64,000 nucleotides of DNA from Pseudomonadota bacterium (GTDB lineage: Bacteria > Desulfobacterota > Desulfovibrionia > Desulfovibrionales > Desulfovibrionaceae), in NCBI GenBank assembly GCA_018822105.1, contig JAHJLB010000011.1, positions 186,001 to 250,000 on the forward strand, read 5' to 3'. Positions 41,940-52,071 of this stretch are shown one piece after another; the first letter of the stretch is position 1, and every line of letters starts with the position of its first letter. A program made the position numbers and the translations under genes. Below the pieces are notes generated by a model, which was given only the letters and a program-made list of their open reading frames with translations, was not told the origin of the DNA and did not search any database.

Positions 41940-43162
41940 AGAACATCGTGGTCCAGAAATTCGGCGGCACCTCCGTGCGCAACTTGGAGTGCATGAAGCA
42001 GGTGCTGAACAATGTCCGCCGCCCCCTGGCGGAAGGCAGCAAGGTCATCGTTGTGCTCTCGGCCATGGCCGGGGAGACCAACCGGCTGCTGGCCCTGGCC
42101 AAGGAATGGTCGGCCACGCCCGACGCCGCGGAGCTGGACAGCCTCGTGTCCACCGGCGAGCAGATCTCCGTGGCCCTCTTCGCCATGATGGCCAAGGACC
42201 AAGGGCTGCGCGCCCGGTCGCTGCTGGGCTTCCAGATTCCCATCGTCAGCAACGCCTCCTACGGCAAGGCGCGCATCGAGAGCATCGACGGCGCCCGGAT
42301 CACGGAGATGCTCAAGGACAACGACGTCCTTGTGGTGGCCGGGTTCCAGGGCGTGAACGAGCACGCCCGCATCACCACCCTGGGCCGCGGCGGCTCGGAC
42401 ACCTCGGCCGTGGCCGTGGCTGCGGCCCTGGACGCCCGGATGTGCGAGATCTACACCGACGTGCCCGGCGTGTTCACCACCGACCCGAACATGTGCGCCG
42501 ACGCCAAGAAGATCGACCGCATCTCCTACGACGAGATGCTGGAGATGGCCAGCATGGGCGCCAAGGTACTCCAGATCCGTTCCGTGGAGTTCGCCAAGAA
42601 GTACAACGTCACCGTGCATGTGCGCTCCACCTTCAGTGATGAGCCCGGCACCATAGTCACCCAGGAGGATGCAAACATGGAAGCAGTGCAAGTCGCCGGC
42701 GTCGCCTACGACAAGGATCAGGCCCAGATCACCCTGGTGGGCGTGCTCGACGAGCCCGGCGTCTGCGCCTCCGTCTTCACCCCCATCGCGGAGAGGAAGA
42801 TCCTCGTGGACATGATCGTGCAGAACCCCAGCCGCGAGGGCCGCACGGACATCACCTTCACCGTGCCCCGGGCCGATCTGGACCAGACCCTGAAGCTCAT
42901 GGAGGGGCTGATGCCTGAAATCGGCTACAAAGCGCTGCTGTCGGACAAGAGCGTCAGCAAGGTCTCGGTCATCGGCGTGGGCATGCGCAACCATTCCGGC
43001 GTGGCGGCCCAGGCCTTCCGCGCCCTGCGCGACGAGAACATCAACATCCTCATGATCAGCACCTCGGAGATCAAGCTCTCCTGCCTCATCGAGGACAAGT
43101 ACACGGAGCTTGCGGTGCGCACCCTGCACCAGACCTTCCTCGGACAATATCAGGTGGGGTAG
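41936..43162 (+). CDS. lysC: aspartate kinase
   Basis: Phosphorylates aspartate, the first step to lysine, threonine and methionine. 408 residues. The catalytic domain begins VVQKFGGTSV and has GRGGSDTSAVAVAA and the substrate site EIYTDVPGVFTTDP. Two ACT domains (about 265-330 and 345-405) provide feedback control. ATGA overlap with tsaE, 4 bases before cimA. Confidence 0.96.
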   Translation: MKNIVVQKFGGTSVRNLECMKQVLNNVRRPLAEGSKVIVVLSAMAGETNRLLALAKEWSATPDAAELDSLVSTGEQISVALFAMMAKDQGLRARSLLGFQIPIVSNASYGKARIESIDGARITEMLKDNDVLVVAGFQGVNEHARITTLGRGGSDTSAVAVAAALDARMCEIYTDVPGVFTTDPNMCADAKKIDRISYDEMLEMASMGAKVLQIRSVEFAKKYNVTVHVRSTFSDEPGTIVTQEDANMEAVQVAGVAYDKDQAQITLVGVLDEPGVCASVFTPIAERKILVDMIVQNPSREGRTDITFTVPRADLDQTLKLMEGLMPEIGYKALLSDKSVSKVSVIGVGMRNHSGVAAQAFRALRDENINILMISTSEIKLSCLIEDKYTELAVRTLHQTFLGQYQVG

Positions 43163-43166
43163 CGGC

Positions 43167-44795
43167 ATGCGCCAGGTCAGCATCTACGACACGACCCTCA
43201 GGGACGGCTCCCAGGCCGAGGAACTGAACCTCACCACCGAGGACAAGATCCGCATCGCCTGCAAGCTGGATGAGCTGGGAATCCACTACATCGAGGGCGG
43301 CTGGCCAGGCTCGAACCCCACGGACAAGCTGTTCTTCAAGGAGATCAAGAACTATTCCCTGAAGAACGCCAAGGTCTCGGCCTTCGGCAGCACCCACAAC
43401 AACAAGAATGCGCCGGACTCCGACCCGAACCTCAAGGCCATCCTGGACGCCGGGGTGGAGGTGGCGACCATCTTCGGCAAGACCTGGGACTTCCATGTGA
43501 CCCACGCCCTGCGGGTGAGCCTGCCGAGAAACCTGGAGCTCATCGGCGGCAGCCTGGGGACGCTGCGCCCCGGCGTGAGCGAGCTGTTCTTCGACGCCGA
43601 GCATTTCTTCGACGGCTTCAAGGCCAACCGCGACTACGCCCTGGCCTGCCTCAAGACCGCCCTGGAAGCCGGGGCCGAACTGCTGGTGCTCTGCGACACC
43701 AACGGCGGCACCCTGACCGGCGAGCTCTCGGAGGTCATCCGGCAGGTCCAGGCCGCCCTGCCCGGGGCTGCCCTGGGCATCCACGCCCACAACGACGCCG
43801 AGGTGGCCGTGGCCAATTCGCTGGAGGCCGTGCGCCTGGGCTGCGTGCAGGTGCAGGGCACCGTGAACGGCTATGGCGAACGCTGCGGCAACGCCAACCT
43901 CTGCTCGGTCATCCCCAGCCTGGAGCTCAAGATGGGCGTCTCCTGCATCGGGGCGGAGAGCCTGAAAAAGCTCACCGGCGCGGCCCACTACATCTCCGAG
44001 ACCGTCAACGTCCGGCCCTTCCCGCGCCAGGCCTACGTCGGCGCCTCGGCCTTCGCCCACAAGGGCGGCGTGCACGTCAGCGCCGTGGTCAAAAACCCGC
44101 AGACCTACGAGCACATCCGGCCGGAGCAGGTGGGCAACACCAACCGCATCCTGCTCTCGGACCTGGCCGGGCGCAGCAACATCCTCTTCAAGGCCAGGCA
44201 GTACGGCTACGACCTGGACAAGGAAGACCCCGCCGTCATGGACCTCCTGGCCGAGCTCAAGCGCCGCGAGGGCATGGGCTACGAGTACTCCGTGGCCGAG
44301 GCCAGCTACGAGATCCTCTTCTTCCGCATGATGGGCTGGAGCAAGCGCTATTTCCAGCTGGTGAACTACCGCGTGCTGGACTCCGTGAACGAGGAGAGCG
44401 AGCCCTTCTCCGAGGCCACGGTGATGCTCCAGGTGCGCGGCGAGGTGGTCCACACGGCGGCCACGGGCCGCGGCCCGGTGAACGCCCTGGACACGGCCCT
44501 GCGCCGCGCGCTGGAGCTCTCCTACCCAGGCCTGGCCCAGATGCGCCTGCTCGATTTCAAGGTCCGCGTCATGTCCATGGCCAGCAAGGAGGGCGGCGGC
44601 ACGGCGTCCTTCGTGCGCGTGCTCATCGAGTCCGGCGACAAGCGCGACCGCTGGACCACGGTGGGCGTGTCGCACAACATCATCGAGGCCAGCTGGCAGG
44701 CCCTGGTGGACTCCATCAACTACAAGCTCTTCAAGGACGACCCGCAGAAGTGGCCCCAGCCCGGCGGAAAGCACGACAAGCCCGCCCGGTCCTGA
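43167..44795 (+). CDS. cimA: (R)-citramalate synthase
   Basis: Condenses pyruvate with acetyl-CoA, opening a threonine-independent route to 2-oxobutanoate and isoleucine. 542 residues. IYDTTLRDGSQAEELN, GGWPGSNPTDKLFFKE and the metal ligands in HAHNDAEVAVANS distinguish this family from LeuA. The C-terminal LeuA-dimer regulatory domain is present. Start ATG at 43167. Leucine-type isomerase LeuCD and LeuB of this window could carry out the next steps. Overlaps the MBL gene by one base (TGATG). Confidence 0.93.
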   Translation: MRQVSIYDTTLRDGSQAEELNLTTEDKIRIACKLDELGIHYIEGGWPGSNPTDKLFFKEIKNYSLKNAKVSAFGSTHNNKNAPDSDPNLKAILDAGVEVATIFGKTWDFHVTHALRVSLPRNLELIGGSLGTLRPGVSELFFDAEHFFDGFKANRDYALACLKTALEAGAELLVLCDTNGGTLTGELSEVIRQVQAALPGAALGIHAHNDAEVAVANSLEAVRLGCVQVQGTVNGYGERCGNANLCSVIPSLELKMGVSCIGAESLKKLTGAAHYISETVNVRPFPRQAYVGASAFAHKGGVHVSAVVKNPQTYEHIRPEQVGNTNRILLSDLAGRSNILFKARQYGYDLDKEDPAVMDLLAELKRREGMGYEYSVAEASYEILFFRMMGWSKRYFQLVNYRVLDSVNEESEPFSEATVMLQVRGEVVHTAATGRGPVNALDTALRRALELSYPGLAQMRLLDFKVRVMSMASKEGGGTASFVRVLIESGDKRDRWTTVGVSHNIIEASWQALVDSINYKLFKDDPQKWPQPGGKHDKPARS

Positions 44796-45637
44796 TGCGG
44801 CAGGAGCAGGCAGGGCCGCGGCGCGCCCCCTGCCGGATCACCGTCCTGTGCGACAACGAGTCCGCTGACCCGGGCTGCGGGTGCGAATGGGGCCTGGCCC
44901 TGGCCGTGGAGCTGGACCAGGGCGGCCTGTGGCTCTGGGACGCGGGCCAGACGGACCTGTTCCTGCGCAACGCGCGCCACCTCGGCATCGATGCCGGACA
45001 GGCCAGCGGCCTGGCCTTGAGCCACGGCCACTACGACCACACCGGAGGCCTGGGCGCCCTCTGCGCCGCCACGGCTTTTCGCGGCCCCATTTACGCCCAC
45101 CCGGCCTGCGCCCGCAGGCGCTACGCCCAAGAGCACGGCCGGCCAAAGCCCATCGGCCCGCCGCTCCCCCTGCCGGACTTCACCCTTGCCGGCCCGCTCA
45201 CTGTCCTCGCCCCGGGCCTGACGCTTCTGACGGACATTCCGCGCGCGCCGGGCAGGTTCCAGGCCGTGCAGGGCTTCTCCCTGGACCCCTCGGGGACCGA
45301 GCCCGATCTTGTGCCCGATGACGCCTTCCTGGTCCTGGACAGCGCCTCCGGCCCGGTGGTCATCCTGGGCTGCTGCCACAGCGGCCTGGCCAATTCCCTG
45401 GCCTGCGCGCGCCAGCGCCTGGGCCTGGACCGGGTCTTCGCCGTGCTGGGCGGCCTGCACCTGTTCAAGGCCGGCCCAGAGGCCCTGGAGGAGACGGCCG
45501 GAGCCCTGGAGGAGTTCGGCGTGCGCCGCCTGCTGGCCGGGCACTGCACCGGGCCGGACCGCCTGGCGCGCCTGAAGCGGCGCCTGCCCGACCGCCAAGT
45601 GCTCCCCCTGGCCGCCGGGCAGACCTGGTTCTTCTGA
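44795..45637 (+). CDS. MBL-fold metallohydrolase
   Basis: A 280-residue metallo-beta-lactamase fold protein. The zinc motif HGHYDHTGG is clear, ITVLCDNE opens the fold, and VVILGCCHSGL and LAGHCTG carry further ligands. It resembles the group annotated as dihydropterin-related (MptB/ RFAP synthase-like) hydrolases, but a specific reaction cannot be assigned. The start overlaps the cimA stop (TGATG). No transmembrane segment. It ends the pdxJ run; the 124 bases to the next gene show no clear gene. Confidence 0.85.
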   Translation: MRQEQAGPRRAPCRITVLCDNESADPGCGCEWGLALAVELDQGGLWLWDAGQTDLFLRNARHLGIDAGQASGLALSHGHYDHTGGLGALCAATAFRGPIYAHPACARRRYAQEHGRPKPIGPPLPLPDFTLAGPLTVLAPGLTLLTDIPRAPGRFQAVQGFSLDPSGTEPDLVPDDAFLVLDSASGPVVILGCCHSGLANSLACARQRLGLDRVFAVLGGLHLFKAGPEALEETAGALEEFGVRRLLAGHCTGPDRLARLKRRLPDRQVLPLAAGQTWFF

Positions 45638-45761
45638 GCCCATACCAAGAAACATTTCCTTTGACCTTTCCAATCACGCGAATCTGGTCTAAAGCGTGTA
45701 CAGGGTGCATGTTCCCCAGGCTGTGCGCCCGCATCGATTCTGGACCGCAGGAGGCGAGCCC

Positions 45762-46931
45762 ATGACCACCGACGCGCTGCTTGATCTGCGCAAGTTCCTG
45801 GCTCCGGAAACGGTGTTCGGCGCAGACGCGGGACGCCTTGCCGGCCGCTACGCCCACAACCTCGGCGCGCGCCGGGTGCTTCTGGTCACAGACCCGGGGG
45901 TGGCCGCGCAGCCCTGGTTTCCAGGCATCCAGGCCACCCTGGCCGAGTCCGGGGTGGAGCACGTGCTATATTCCGAAGTTTCCCCAAACCCGCGCGACAC
46001 CCAGGTCATGCACGGGGCCGAGATCTACCGCGCCAGCGGCTGCGACGCCCTGGTGGCCGTGGGCGGGGGCAGTCCCATGGACTGCGCCAAGGGCATCGGC
46101 ATCGTCTGCGCCAACAACCGCGACATCCTGACCTTCGAAGGCGCGGACAAGGTGCCTGTGCCCGGCCCGCCGCTCATCTGCGTGCCCACCACCGCGGGCA
46201 GCTCGGCGGATGTCTCCCAGTTCGCCATCATCAACGATACGACGCGCCAGGTGAAGATCGCCATCGTCAGCAAGGCCGTGGTGCCCGACGCCGCCCTCAT
46301 CGATCCGACCCTCACCGTGACCATGGACCGCGAACTGACGGCCAACACCGGGGTGGACGCCCTGACCCACGCCATCGAGGCCTACGTGTCCAACGCCCAC
46401 GGCCCCATCACCGACCTCTTCGCCCTGGAGGCCGTGCGGCGCGTCCACCGGCACCTTCCCTTGGCCATACAGAACCCTGACGACCTGGACGCGCGCGCCG
46501 GCATGATGCTCGGCAGCATGTACGCGGGCCTGGCCTTCTCCAACGCCATCCTGGGCGCCGTGCACGCCATGGCCCACAGCCTGGGCGGGTTCTTGGACCT
46601 GCCCCACGGCCAGTGCAACGCCATCCTGCTGGACCATGTCATGGACCACAACTTCGCCTCCGCGCCGGAGCGCTACACGGACATCGGCCTGGCCCTGGGG
46701 GCGAGCATCCCCCCCGGAGCGGGCCAGGAGGAAATACAGGCGCTGGTGCTGGCCCAGGTGCGCGCCTTCAAGGCCAGCGTGGGCGTCACGGCGGGCCTCG
46801 CCGCGCTCGGAGTGAAATCCGGCGACCTGGACCGCCTGGCGGAGTTCGCCCTGCTGGACCCCTGCATGATCACAAACCCCAAGCCCCTCACGACCGGGGA
46901 CATCCGCGCGTTGTTCGAACATGCCCTCTGA
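45762..46931 (+). CDS. iron-containing alcohol dehydrogenase
   Basis: A 389-residue type III (iron-dependent) alcohol dehydrogenase. The NAD-binding GGGSPMDCAKG and the metal ligands in DALTHAIEAY and HAMAHSLGGFLDLPHG are visible. It probably reduces aldehydes or oxidises short alcohols with NAD(H); Desulfovibrio oxidises ethanol with related enzymes. AGGAGG sets the ATG at 45762. The last 11 bases overlap the GGDEF/EAL gene. Confidence 0.93.
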   Translation: MTTDALLDLRKFLAPETVFGADAGRLAGRYAHNLGARRVLLVTDPGVAAQPWFPGIQATLAESGVEHVLYSEVSPNPRDTQVMHGAEIYRASGCDALVAVGGGSPMDCAKGIGIVCANNRDILTFEGADKVPVPGPPLICVPTTAGSSADVSQFAIINDTTRQVKIAIVSKAVVPDAALIDPTLTVTMDRELTANTGVDALTHAIEAYVSNAHGPITDLFALEAVRRVHRHLPLAIQNPDDLDARAGMMLGSMYAGLAFSNAILGAVHAMAHSLGGFLDLPHGQCNAILLDHVMDHNFASAPERYTDIGLALGASIPPGAGQEEIQALVLAQVRAFKASVGVTAGLAALGVKSGDLDRLAEFALLDPCMITNPKPLTTGDIRALFEHAL

Positions 46932-49488
46932 AGCGGACGAGAACCTCAGCACCCTGCGCGACCGGCTCATCGGCCTGGGCGAGCGCAGCATAGCCAAGAG
47001 CTACTACCCGGAGCTCAAGAGACGGCTTGAGGACCTGGAGCGCTTTCGCGCGGTGATGCACCACGCCGACGACGCCATCTTCATCTTCGAGACGGCCGGC
47101 TGGACCGTCACCGATGTCAACGAGACGGCGCTGAACCTCCTGGGCCTGACGCAGGACAAGGTGATCTCCGCCCACATCTCCCAGTTTTTGCCGCTGGAAA
47201 TCACGGCCCGCTATGCCGGGGCCGCTCCCGAGGATGGGGACCTCGACCAGGACAGTCGCGGCAACGGCCACCTGATGACCGTGCTGGCCGGCAGGGACGG
47301 CCGGCACACGCCCGTTGAGATCAACGTGGCCCGGCGCAGCTTCGCGGGCGCGGGCTATGCCGTGGTGATCGCGCGCGACGTGACCATGCGCAGGCAGATG
47401 GAGGCCGAGCTGGACAACAGCCGCCAGCTCTTCACCTCGTTCATGGAAAACTCCCCTGTGGTCGCCTTCATCAAGGACATGTCCGGCCAATACATCTTCA
47501 TCAACCCGGCCTACTGCGCCTTGCTGGACGCAAAGCCGGAAGACATCCTTGGCCATTCGGACCTTGACCTCTGGCCGCAGGACGTGGCCGACATGCTGCG
47601 CGAGAATGACCGCTACGTGCTCTCCGAGGGCCGGCCCCTGGTCATCGTGGAGGCGGTGCGCCTCAGGACCGGGGGAGCGCCAAGGCTGTACCAGGTGACC
47701 AAGTTCCCCCTGTTCCAGAACGGCGTCAGCTTCGCCCTGGCGGGCATCGCCGTGGACATCACCGCCCAGATACGCACGGAGCAGGCCCTGCAGCGGAGCG
47801 AAGACCGCTACCGCATCGTGGCGGACTACACCAACGCCATGGAATGCTGGATCAGCCCCACAGGCGAGATGCTCTACGTCAGCCCCTCCTGCGAACGCAT
47901 CACCGGCTATCAGCTTGATCATTTCCTGAGCGATCCGAGTGGCTTGGAGCACCTCGTGCACCCCGAGGACCTGGAGGCCTGGCAGGGCTTCCACGCTCGC
48001 GTCCTCCAGAGCGAGGACGACAGCCTGGACTTCCGCATCAGGCACAAGAACGGCGACCTGCGCTGGGTCAGCGAGACCAAGCGCGAGGTCATGGGCGGCA
48101 ACGGCGGCTCCATGGGCAGCCGCATCTCGCTGCGCGACATCACCAGCCGCAAGGAGATGGAGCTGCAACTGCGCCATCTGGCCCTGCACGACCCGCTGAC
48201 GGGCCTGGCCAACCGCACCCTGTGCCTGGACCGGCTGCGCCAGGTCATGACGCGGGCCCAGGGCCCCCAGCCCTACCATTTCGCCCTGGTCTTCCTGGAC
48301 CTGGACCGCTTCAAGGTGCTGAACGACAGCCTGGGCCACGCCTTTGGCGACAAGGTGCTCATGGCCGTGTCCGACGTGCTGCGGGGCTGCGTGCAGGGCC
48401 AGGACACCGTGTCGCGCTTCGGCGGCGACGAGTTCGTCATCCTGCTGGAGGAGGTCCGCACCCCGCGCGAAAGCATCCAGGCCGTCCAGCGCATCCGGCA
48501 GGCGCTGGCCCTCCCCCTGCTGGTGGACGGGCTCGACATCCAGCTCACGGCCAGCCTGGGCATCACCCTGGGCGCGCAGCAGGCCGTGACCCCGGAGGAC
48601 CTGTTGCGCAACGCCGACGTGGCCATGCACCAGGCCAAGAAGGCCGGGCGCAACCGCTTCAAGGTCTTCACCAGGGCCATGCTCGCGCGCGCCAGCATGC
48701 TTTTGTCCATGGAAACCGACCTCAGGCGGGCCATAGCCCGGCAGGAGTTCTTCGTGGTTTACCAGCCCATCGTGCGTCTGGACGGGAAGGCGACCCTGCA
48801 AGGCTTCGAGGCCCTGGTGCGCTGGAGCCATCCGGAGAACGGCCTCATCTCCCCCAATGAGTTCATCCCCGTGGCCGAGGACACCGGGCTCATCGTTGAG
48901 CTGGGGATCATGGTGCTGCGCGAGGCCTGCAGGGATCTCATCGCCTGGCGCGAAACATCAAAGCTGGCCAGGACCCTGGTCATGTCCGTAAACCTCTCGC
49001 CCCGCCAGTTCTCCGAGCCCCTGCTGGTGGAGACCATCCGCGCCGTGCTTGAGGAAACCGGCCTGCCCCCCGAGGCTCTGAAGCTGGAGATCACCGAGAC
49101 GGCCATCATGGAGAACGCAGGCAGCGCCGTGGAGAAGCTGAAGAAGCTCAAGGCGCTTGGCATCACCCTGTCCGTGGACGATTTCGGCACAGGCTACTCG
49201 TCCATGAGCAGCCTGCAGCAGTTCCCGCTGGACACCCTCAAGATCGACCTGAGCTTCATCCGACGGCTGGACACCAGCCAGGAAGGCCTGGAGATCGTCA
49301 AGGCCATCATCAGCCTGGCCCATTCCCTGAAGCTCCAGGTGGTGGCGGAGGGTGTGGAGCGCGCCGAGCAGCAGATGGTCCTCACCGTGCTCCAGTGCGA
49401 ATACGCCCAGGGCTACCTCTACGCCAAGCCCCTGCCCGAAGCCCAGGCCCGGCAATACCTCCTGGGTTGCGTCGACGGCTGCAAATAG
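46921..49488 (+). CDS. PAS-GGDEF-EAL c-di-GMP signalling protein
   Basis: 855 residues with no membrane segment. Three PAS domains come first (about 38-150, 155-285, 290-415), then a diguanylate cyclase with an intact active site GGDEF near 501-505, then a phosphodiesterase with GFEALVRW near 628-634, NLSPRQF, DDFGTGYSS and KIDLSFI intact. The Arg of the product-inhibition site is missing: QGQD stands where RxxD is expected. Both activities are thus possible. It starts inside the end of the alcohol dehydrogenase gene, so it is probably cotranscribed. Confidence 0.93.
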   Translation: MPSEADENLSTLRDRLIGLGERSIAKSYYPELKRRLEDLERFRAVMHHADDAIFIFETAGWTVTDVNETALNLLGLTQDKVISAHISQFLPLEITARYAGAAPEDGDLDQDSRGNGHLMTVLAGRDGRHTPVEINVARRSFAGAGYAVVIARDVTMRRQMEAELDNSRQLFTSFMENSPVVAFIKDMSGQYIFINPAYCALLDAKPEDILGHSDLDLWPQDVADMLRENDRYVLSEGRPLVIVEAVRLRTGGAPRLYQVTKFPLFQNGVSFALAGIAVDITAQIRTEQALQRSEDRYRIVADYTNAMECWISPTGEMLYVSPSCERITGYQLDHFLSDPSGLEHLVHPEDLEAWQGFHARVLQSEDDSLDFRIRHKNGDLRWVSETKREVMGGNGGSMGSRISLRDITSRKEMELQLRHLALHDPLTGLANRTLCLDRLRQVMTRAQGPQPYHFALVFLDLDRFKVLNDSLGHAFGDKVLMAVSDVLRGCVQGQDTVSRFGGDEFVILLEEVRTPRESIQAVQRIRQALALPLLVDGLDIQLTASLGITLGAQQAVTPEDLLRNADVAMHQAKKAGRNRFKVFTRAMLARASMLLSMETDLRRAIARQEFFVVYQPIVRLDGKATLQGFEALVRWSHPENGLISPNEFIPVAEDTGLIVELGIMVLREACRDLIAWRETSKLARTLVMSVNLSPRQFSEPLLVETIRAVLEETGLPPEALKLEITETAIMENAGSAVEKLKKLKALGITLSVDDFGTGYSSMSSLQQFPLDTLKIDLSFIRRLDTSQEGLEIVKAIISLAHSLKLQVVAEGVERAEQQMVLTVLQCEYAQGYLYAKPLPEAQARQYLLGCVDGCK

Positions 49489-49494
49489 CCCGCC

Positions 49495-51945
49495 TCAAGG
49501 CCGCGTAGCCGAGAACCGGAAGCCCCGCCCCGGAGCGCTCCAGGCCAGCTCCAGCATGCCGGCGTCCGACGTGCTGGCAAGGGGGATGCCGCGCCGCGAG
49601 AGCTCGTCGGCCACCGCCTGGTTCGGGAAATGGAACTGGTTCAGATAGCCGCAGCTGACCGCGGCCTGGGCCGGGGCCACCGCCTCGTACAACATGCCAG
49701 AAAAGCTCGACTTCGAGCCGTGGTGCGGCAGCACCAGCACCTGGGCGCGCAGGTCGCGTCCGGCATCGATCATGTGCTCGATGCCCGCGCGCTGCACATC
49801 GCCCGGCAAAAGCGCCAGGGGCGCGCCACGCCACAGGAGCCGCAGCACCAGCGAACGCTCGTTGGTCCCGGCGCCGTCGAAATCCTCCGCCGGGTGCTGG
49901 GCCGCAAGCAGAACCCCGGAGCCCAGGTCAAGGCTGTCGCCCGGACGGAAGACCTCCGGCCGGGGGGCGCCTGCGGCCAGCGCCGCGTCAAAGGCCTCGC
50001 CCAGTTCGCCCGCGGGCCACTGGCCGTTGGTGATGAACCGCCCCACGCGGAACTGGCGCAGGATGAAGCCCAGGCCCTGGGCATGATCGGCGTCCGGGTG
50101 GCTCATGACCACGGCGTCAAGCCTTGGCGGACGGCCCCAGGCAAGCGCCGGGCCCACCACGGAGCGCCCCAGGTCAAAGGTGCGGCTGCTCGTGCCGCCG
50201 CCGTCCACCAGGACACGCCGCCCGCCCGGGGCCGTCACCAGCAGGGCCTGGGACTGGCCCACGTCCAGCAGGGTCAGGCGCACCTCGTCCCTGGCCTCGT
50301 CCCAAAGCATCCGCCCGTGGGCAGCGGCCATGAGCAGAAGCCCGCCCAGAACCAGCAGCACCGGCGCGGTGCCTGGCCTGCGCCAGCAGCAGGGAACCAG
50401 CGCCGTGACCAGTCCGGCGCCCAGGAGCTCCGGCCAAAGAGGCCGGAATAGCGACCACACGGGCAGCCACCCGGCCTGGGCCACGGCATGGAGGGCCTCC
50501 AGCATGAGGCCCTGCGCCTGCGCGGCAGCCTGGAGCGGCCAGGCAGCGGCCTGCTCCAGGCCCGGCACCAGGGCCAGGGCCATGCCGACCATGCCCAGCA
50601 GCTGCACCACCAGCCCCTGCACCGGCACCCAGGGCAGGTTGAGCAGAAAATTCGGCTGGAACACGCCGAAATACCAGGCCAAAACAGGCAACAACGCCAG
50701 GTTGGCGGCCAGGCTCATGGCCAGGGCGTCCCAGCCCAGACGCAGCGCCCGGCCCAGAAAACCGGCGGGCGCAGGCACAAGCCCGCGCAGCCAGGGGAAC
50801 AGAATCGCCAGGCCGCCCACGGACAGGGCCGACATCTGCAGGCCCAGGTCGAACACCGCCAGAGGCTCGGCCAGGACCATCACGGCCAGGGCCAGGAACA
50901 GGCCGTCCACCAGGGCGCGGCCACGGTCGAAGAGCAGGAGCAGGCCCCAGAACCCGAACATGCAGGCCGAGCGCACCAGCGAGGGGCTGGCCTGCCCGAC
51001 CCAGACATAGGCCGCCACCAGGGGCAGGGAGATGAGGATGGCCAGCTTCTGGCGGGGGATGCGCAGGAACAGGGCCGGCCGGGCCAGTCCGGCCAGCCAG
51101 GCCAGGCCCCAGCCCAGGAGCGCCGCGTAGACCACGTTCAGGCCCGACAGGGCCAGGGTGTGCGCCAGGCCCGCGGCGCGCAGCTCCTCGGTGACGGTCT
51201 GGTCGATGCGCGAGCGGTCGCCCATGAGCAGGCCCAGGACCACGGCCCCGCCCTGGGTGGGCGGCAAAAGCCGCAGCAGGCTCCCGCGCAGGGATTCGCG
51301 CAGGTCCCACCAGAAGGACGCGGGCCTCGGCCCCCAGGCGGCGTCGGCCAGTTCGCCGCGCGCATAGGCCCGGTGGAAGACCCCGCGCAGGCGCTGCTGC
51401 CAGTCGAAATCCGCCCCGCCCGCATTGCGGAACCCGCGCACGGGCCAGAGCCGGAGCCGGACTTCGACCTCCTGGCCGGGCGCCGGCCGGTAGCTTGGCT
51501 CATCCCAGTCCCAGGACACCAGGCCCGGCACAGCCTCCGTGCCCGTGTCCGCGCCTTCGGCCCGGACATGCTCCAGCAGAATCTCCTGGCGCCCGAAAGG
51601 CTTGTCGCTGACTGCGGCCACGCGGCCGCGCAGCAGGGCCTTGCCCCGGCCCTGGACCACCGCCGCCGGGGCGGATGGAGGCCTTGGCAAAACCAGATGC
51701 GCGTGCCCCACGCCAGCGCCGAAGCACAAAACGACCAGGGCCAGGGTCAGGAGACTCTGCCGCCAGCCCCCGGCGCGGATCCCAGCCAATGCGGCCCAAA
51801 GCAGCCCGGCCAAAGCCAGGGCCGGTTCCGGGTGGCGCAGGCTCCAGATGCCCGCCACATAGGCCAGGAAATACACCTGCCAGGCCAGCAGGCCGGGCGG
51901 ACCGCCGCAAGGGGCGAAGCTGTCCTGGCGCTGGCTGGCGAGCAT
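49495..51945 (-). CDS. comEC: ComEC/Rec2 DNA-uptake channel protein
   Basis: An 816-residue membrane protein of natural-transformation type, with about ten hydrophobic segments in the N-terminal two thirds (ComEC domain, about residues 140-520) and an MBL-type C-terminal domain. In the latter DVGQSQALLVTAPGGRRVLVD, SHPDADHAQG and LPHHGSKSS show the metal ligands. It would form the inner-membrane channel for incoming DNA. AGGAGGGGGC precedes the ATG at 51945. It lies after murA on the minus strand, 120 bases on. Confidence 0.92.
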   Translation of the reverse strand: MLASQRQDSFAPCGGPPGLLAWQVYFLAYVAGIWSLRHPEPALALAGLLWAALAGIRAGGWRQSLLTLALVVLCFGAGVGHAHLVLPRPPSAPAAVVQGRGKALLRGRVAAVSDKPFGRQEILLEHVRAEGADTGTEAVPGLVSWDWDEPSYRPAPGQEVEVRLRLWPVRGFRNAGGADFDWQQRLRGVFHRAYARGELADAAWGPRPASFWWDLRESLRGSLLRLLPPTQGGAVVLGLLMGDRSRIDQTVTEELRAAGLAHTLALSGLNVVYAALLGWGLAWLAGLARPALFLRIPRQKLAILISLPLVAAYVWVGQASPSLVRSACMFGFWGLLLLFDRGRALVDGLFLALAVMVLAEPLAVFDLGLQMSALSVGGLAILFPWLRGLVPAPAGFLGRALRLGWDALAMSLAANLALLPVLAWYFGVFQPNFLLNLPWVPVQGLVVQLLGMVGMALALVPGLEQAAAWPLQAAAQAQGLMLEALHAVAQAGWLPVWSLFRPLWPELLGAGLVTALVPCCWRRPGTAPVLLVLGGLLLMAAAHGRMLWDEARDEVRLTLLDVGQSQALLVTAPGGRRVLVDGGGTSSRTFDLGRSVVGPALAWGRPPRLDAVVMSHPDADHAQGLGFILRQFRVGRFITNGQWPAGELGEAFDAALAAGAPRPEVFRPGDSLDLGSGVLLAAQHPAEDFDGAGTNERSLVLRLLWRGAPLALLPGDVQRAGIEHMIDAGRDLRAQVLVLPHHGSKSSFSGMLYEAVAPAQAAVSCGYLNQFHFPNQAVADELSRRGIPLASTSDAGMLELAWSAPGRGFRFSATRP

Positions 51946-52031
51946 GCCCCCTCCTGGCGTGGCCACCCTGGATCGGACGGGCCGCTGCCTCCCCGTCCGC
52001 GATATTCGATAGCACACCCGTCCCGTTCGGC

Positions 52032-52071
52032 CTTCTCCCGACCGGCCATTGCTTCTCCCGCCCGGCTATTC
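52032..52071 (-). repeat. two imperfect 20-bp tandem repeats at the 3' end of murA
   Basis: Two adjacent 20-base units (52032-52051 and 52052-52071) share 17 of 20 bases, including CTTCTCCCG. The second unit includes the murA stop region. Looks like a small local duplication; no function assigned. Confidence 0.5.

Noticed and set aside
46888-48831. A 647-codon frame antisense to the GGDEF/EAL gene
   Set aside because: Shadow; His/Gln/Ala-rich with no family pattern.
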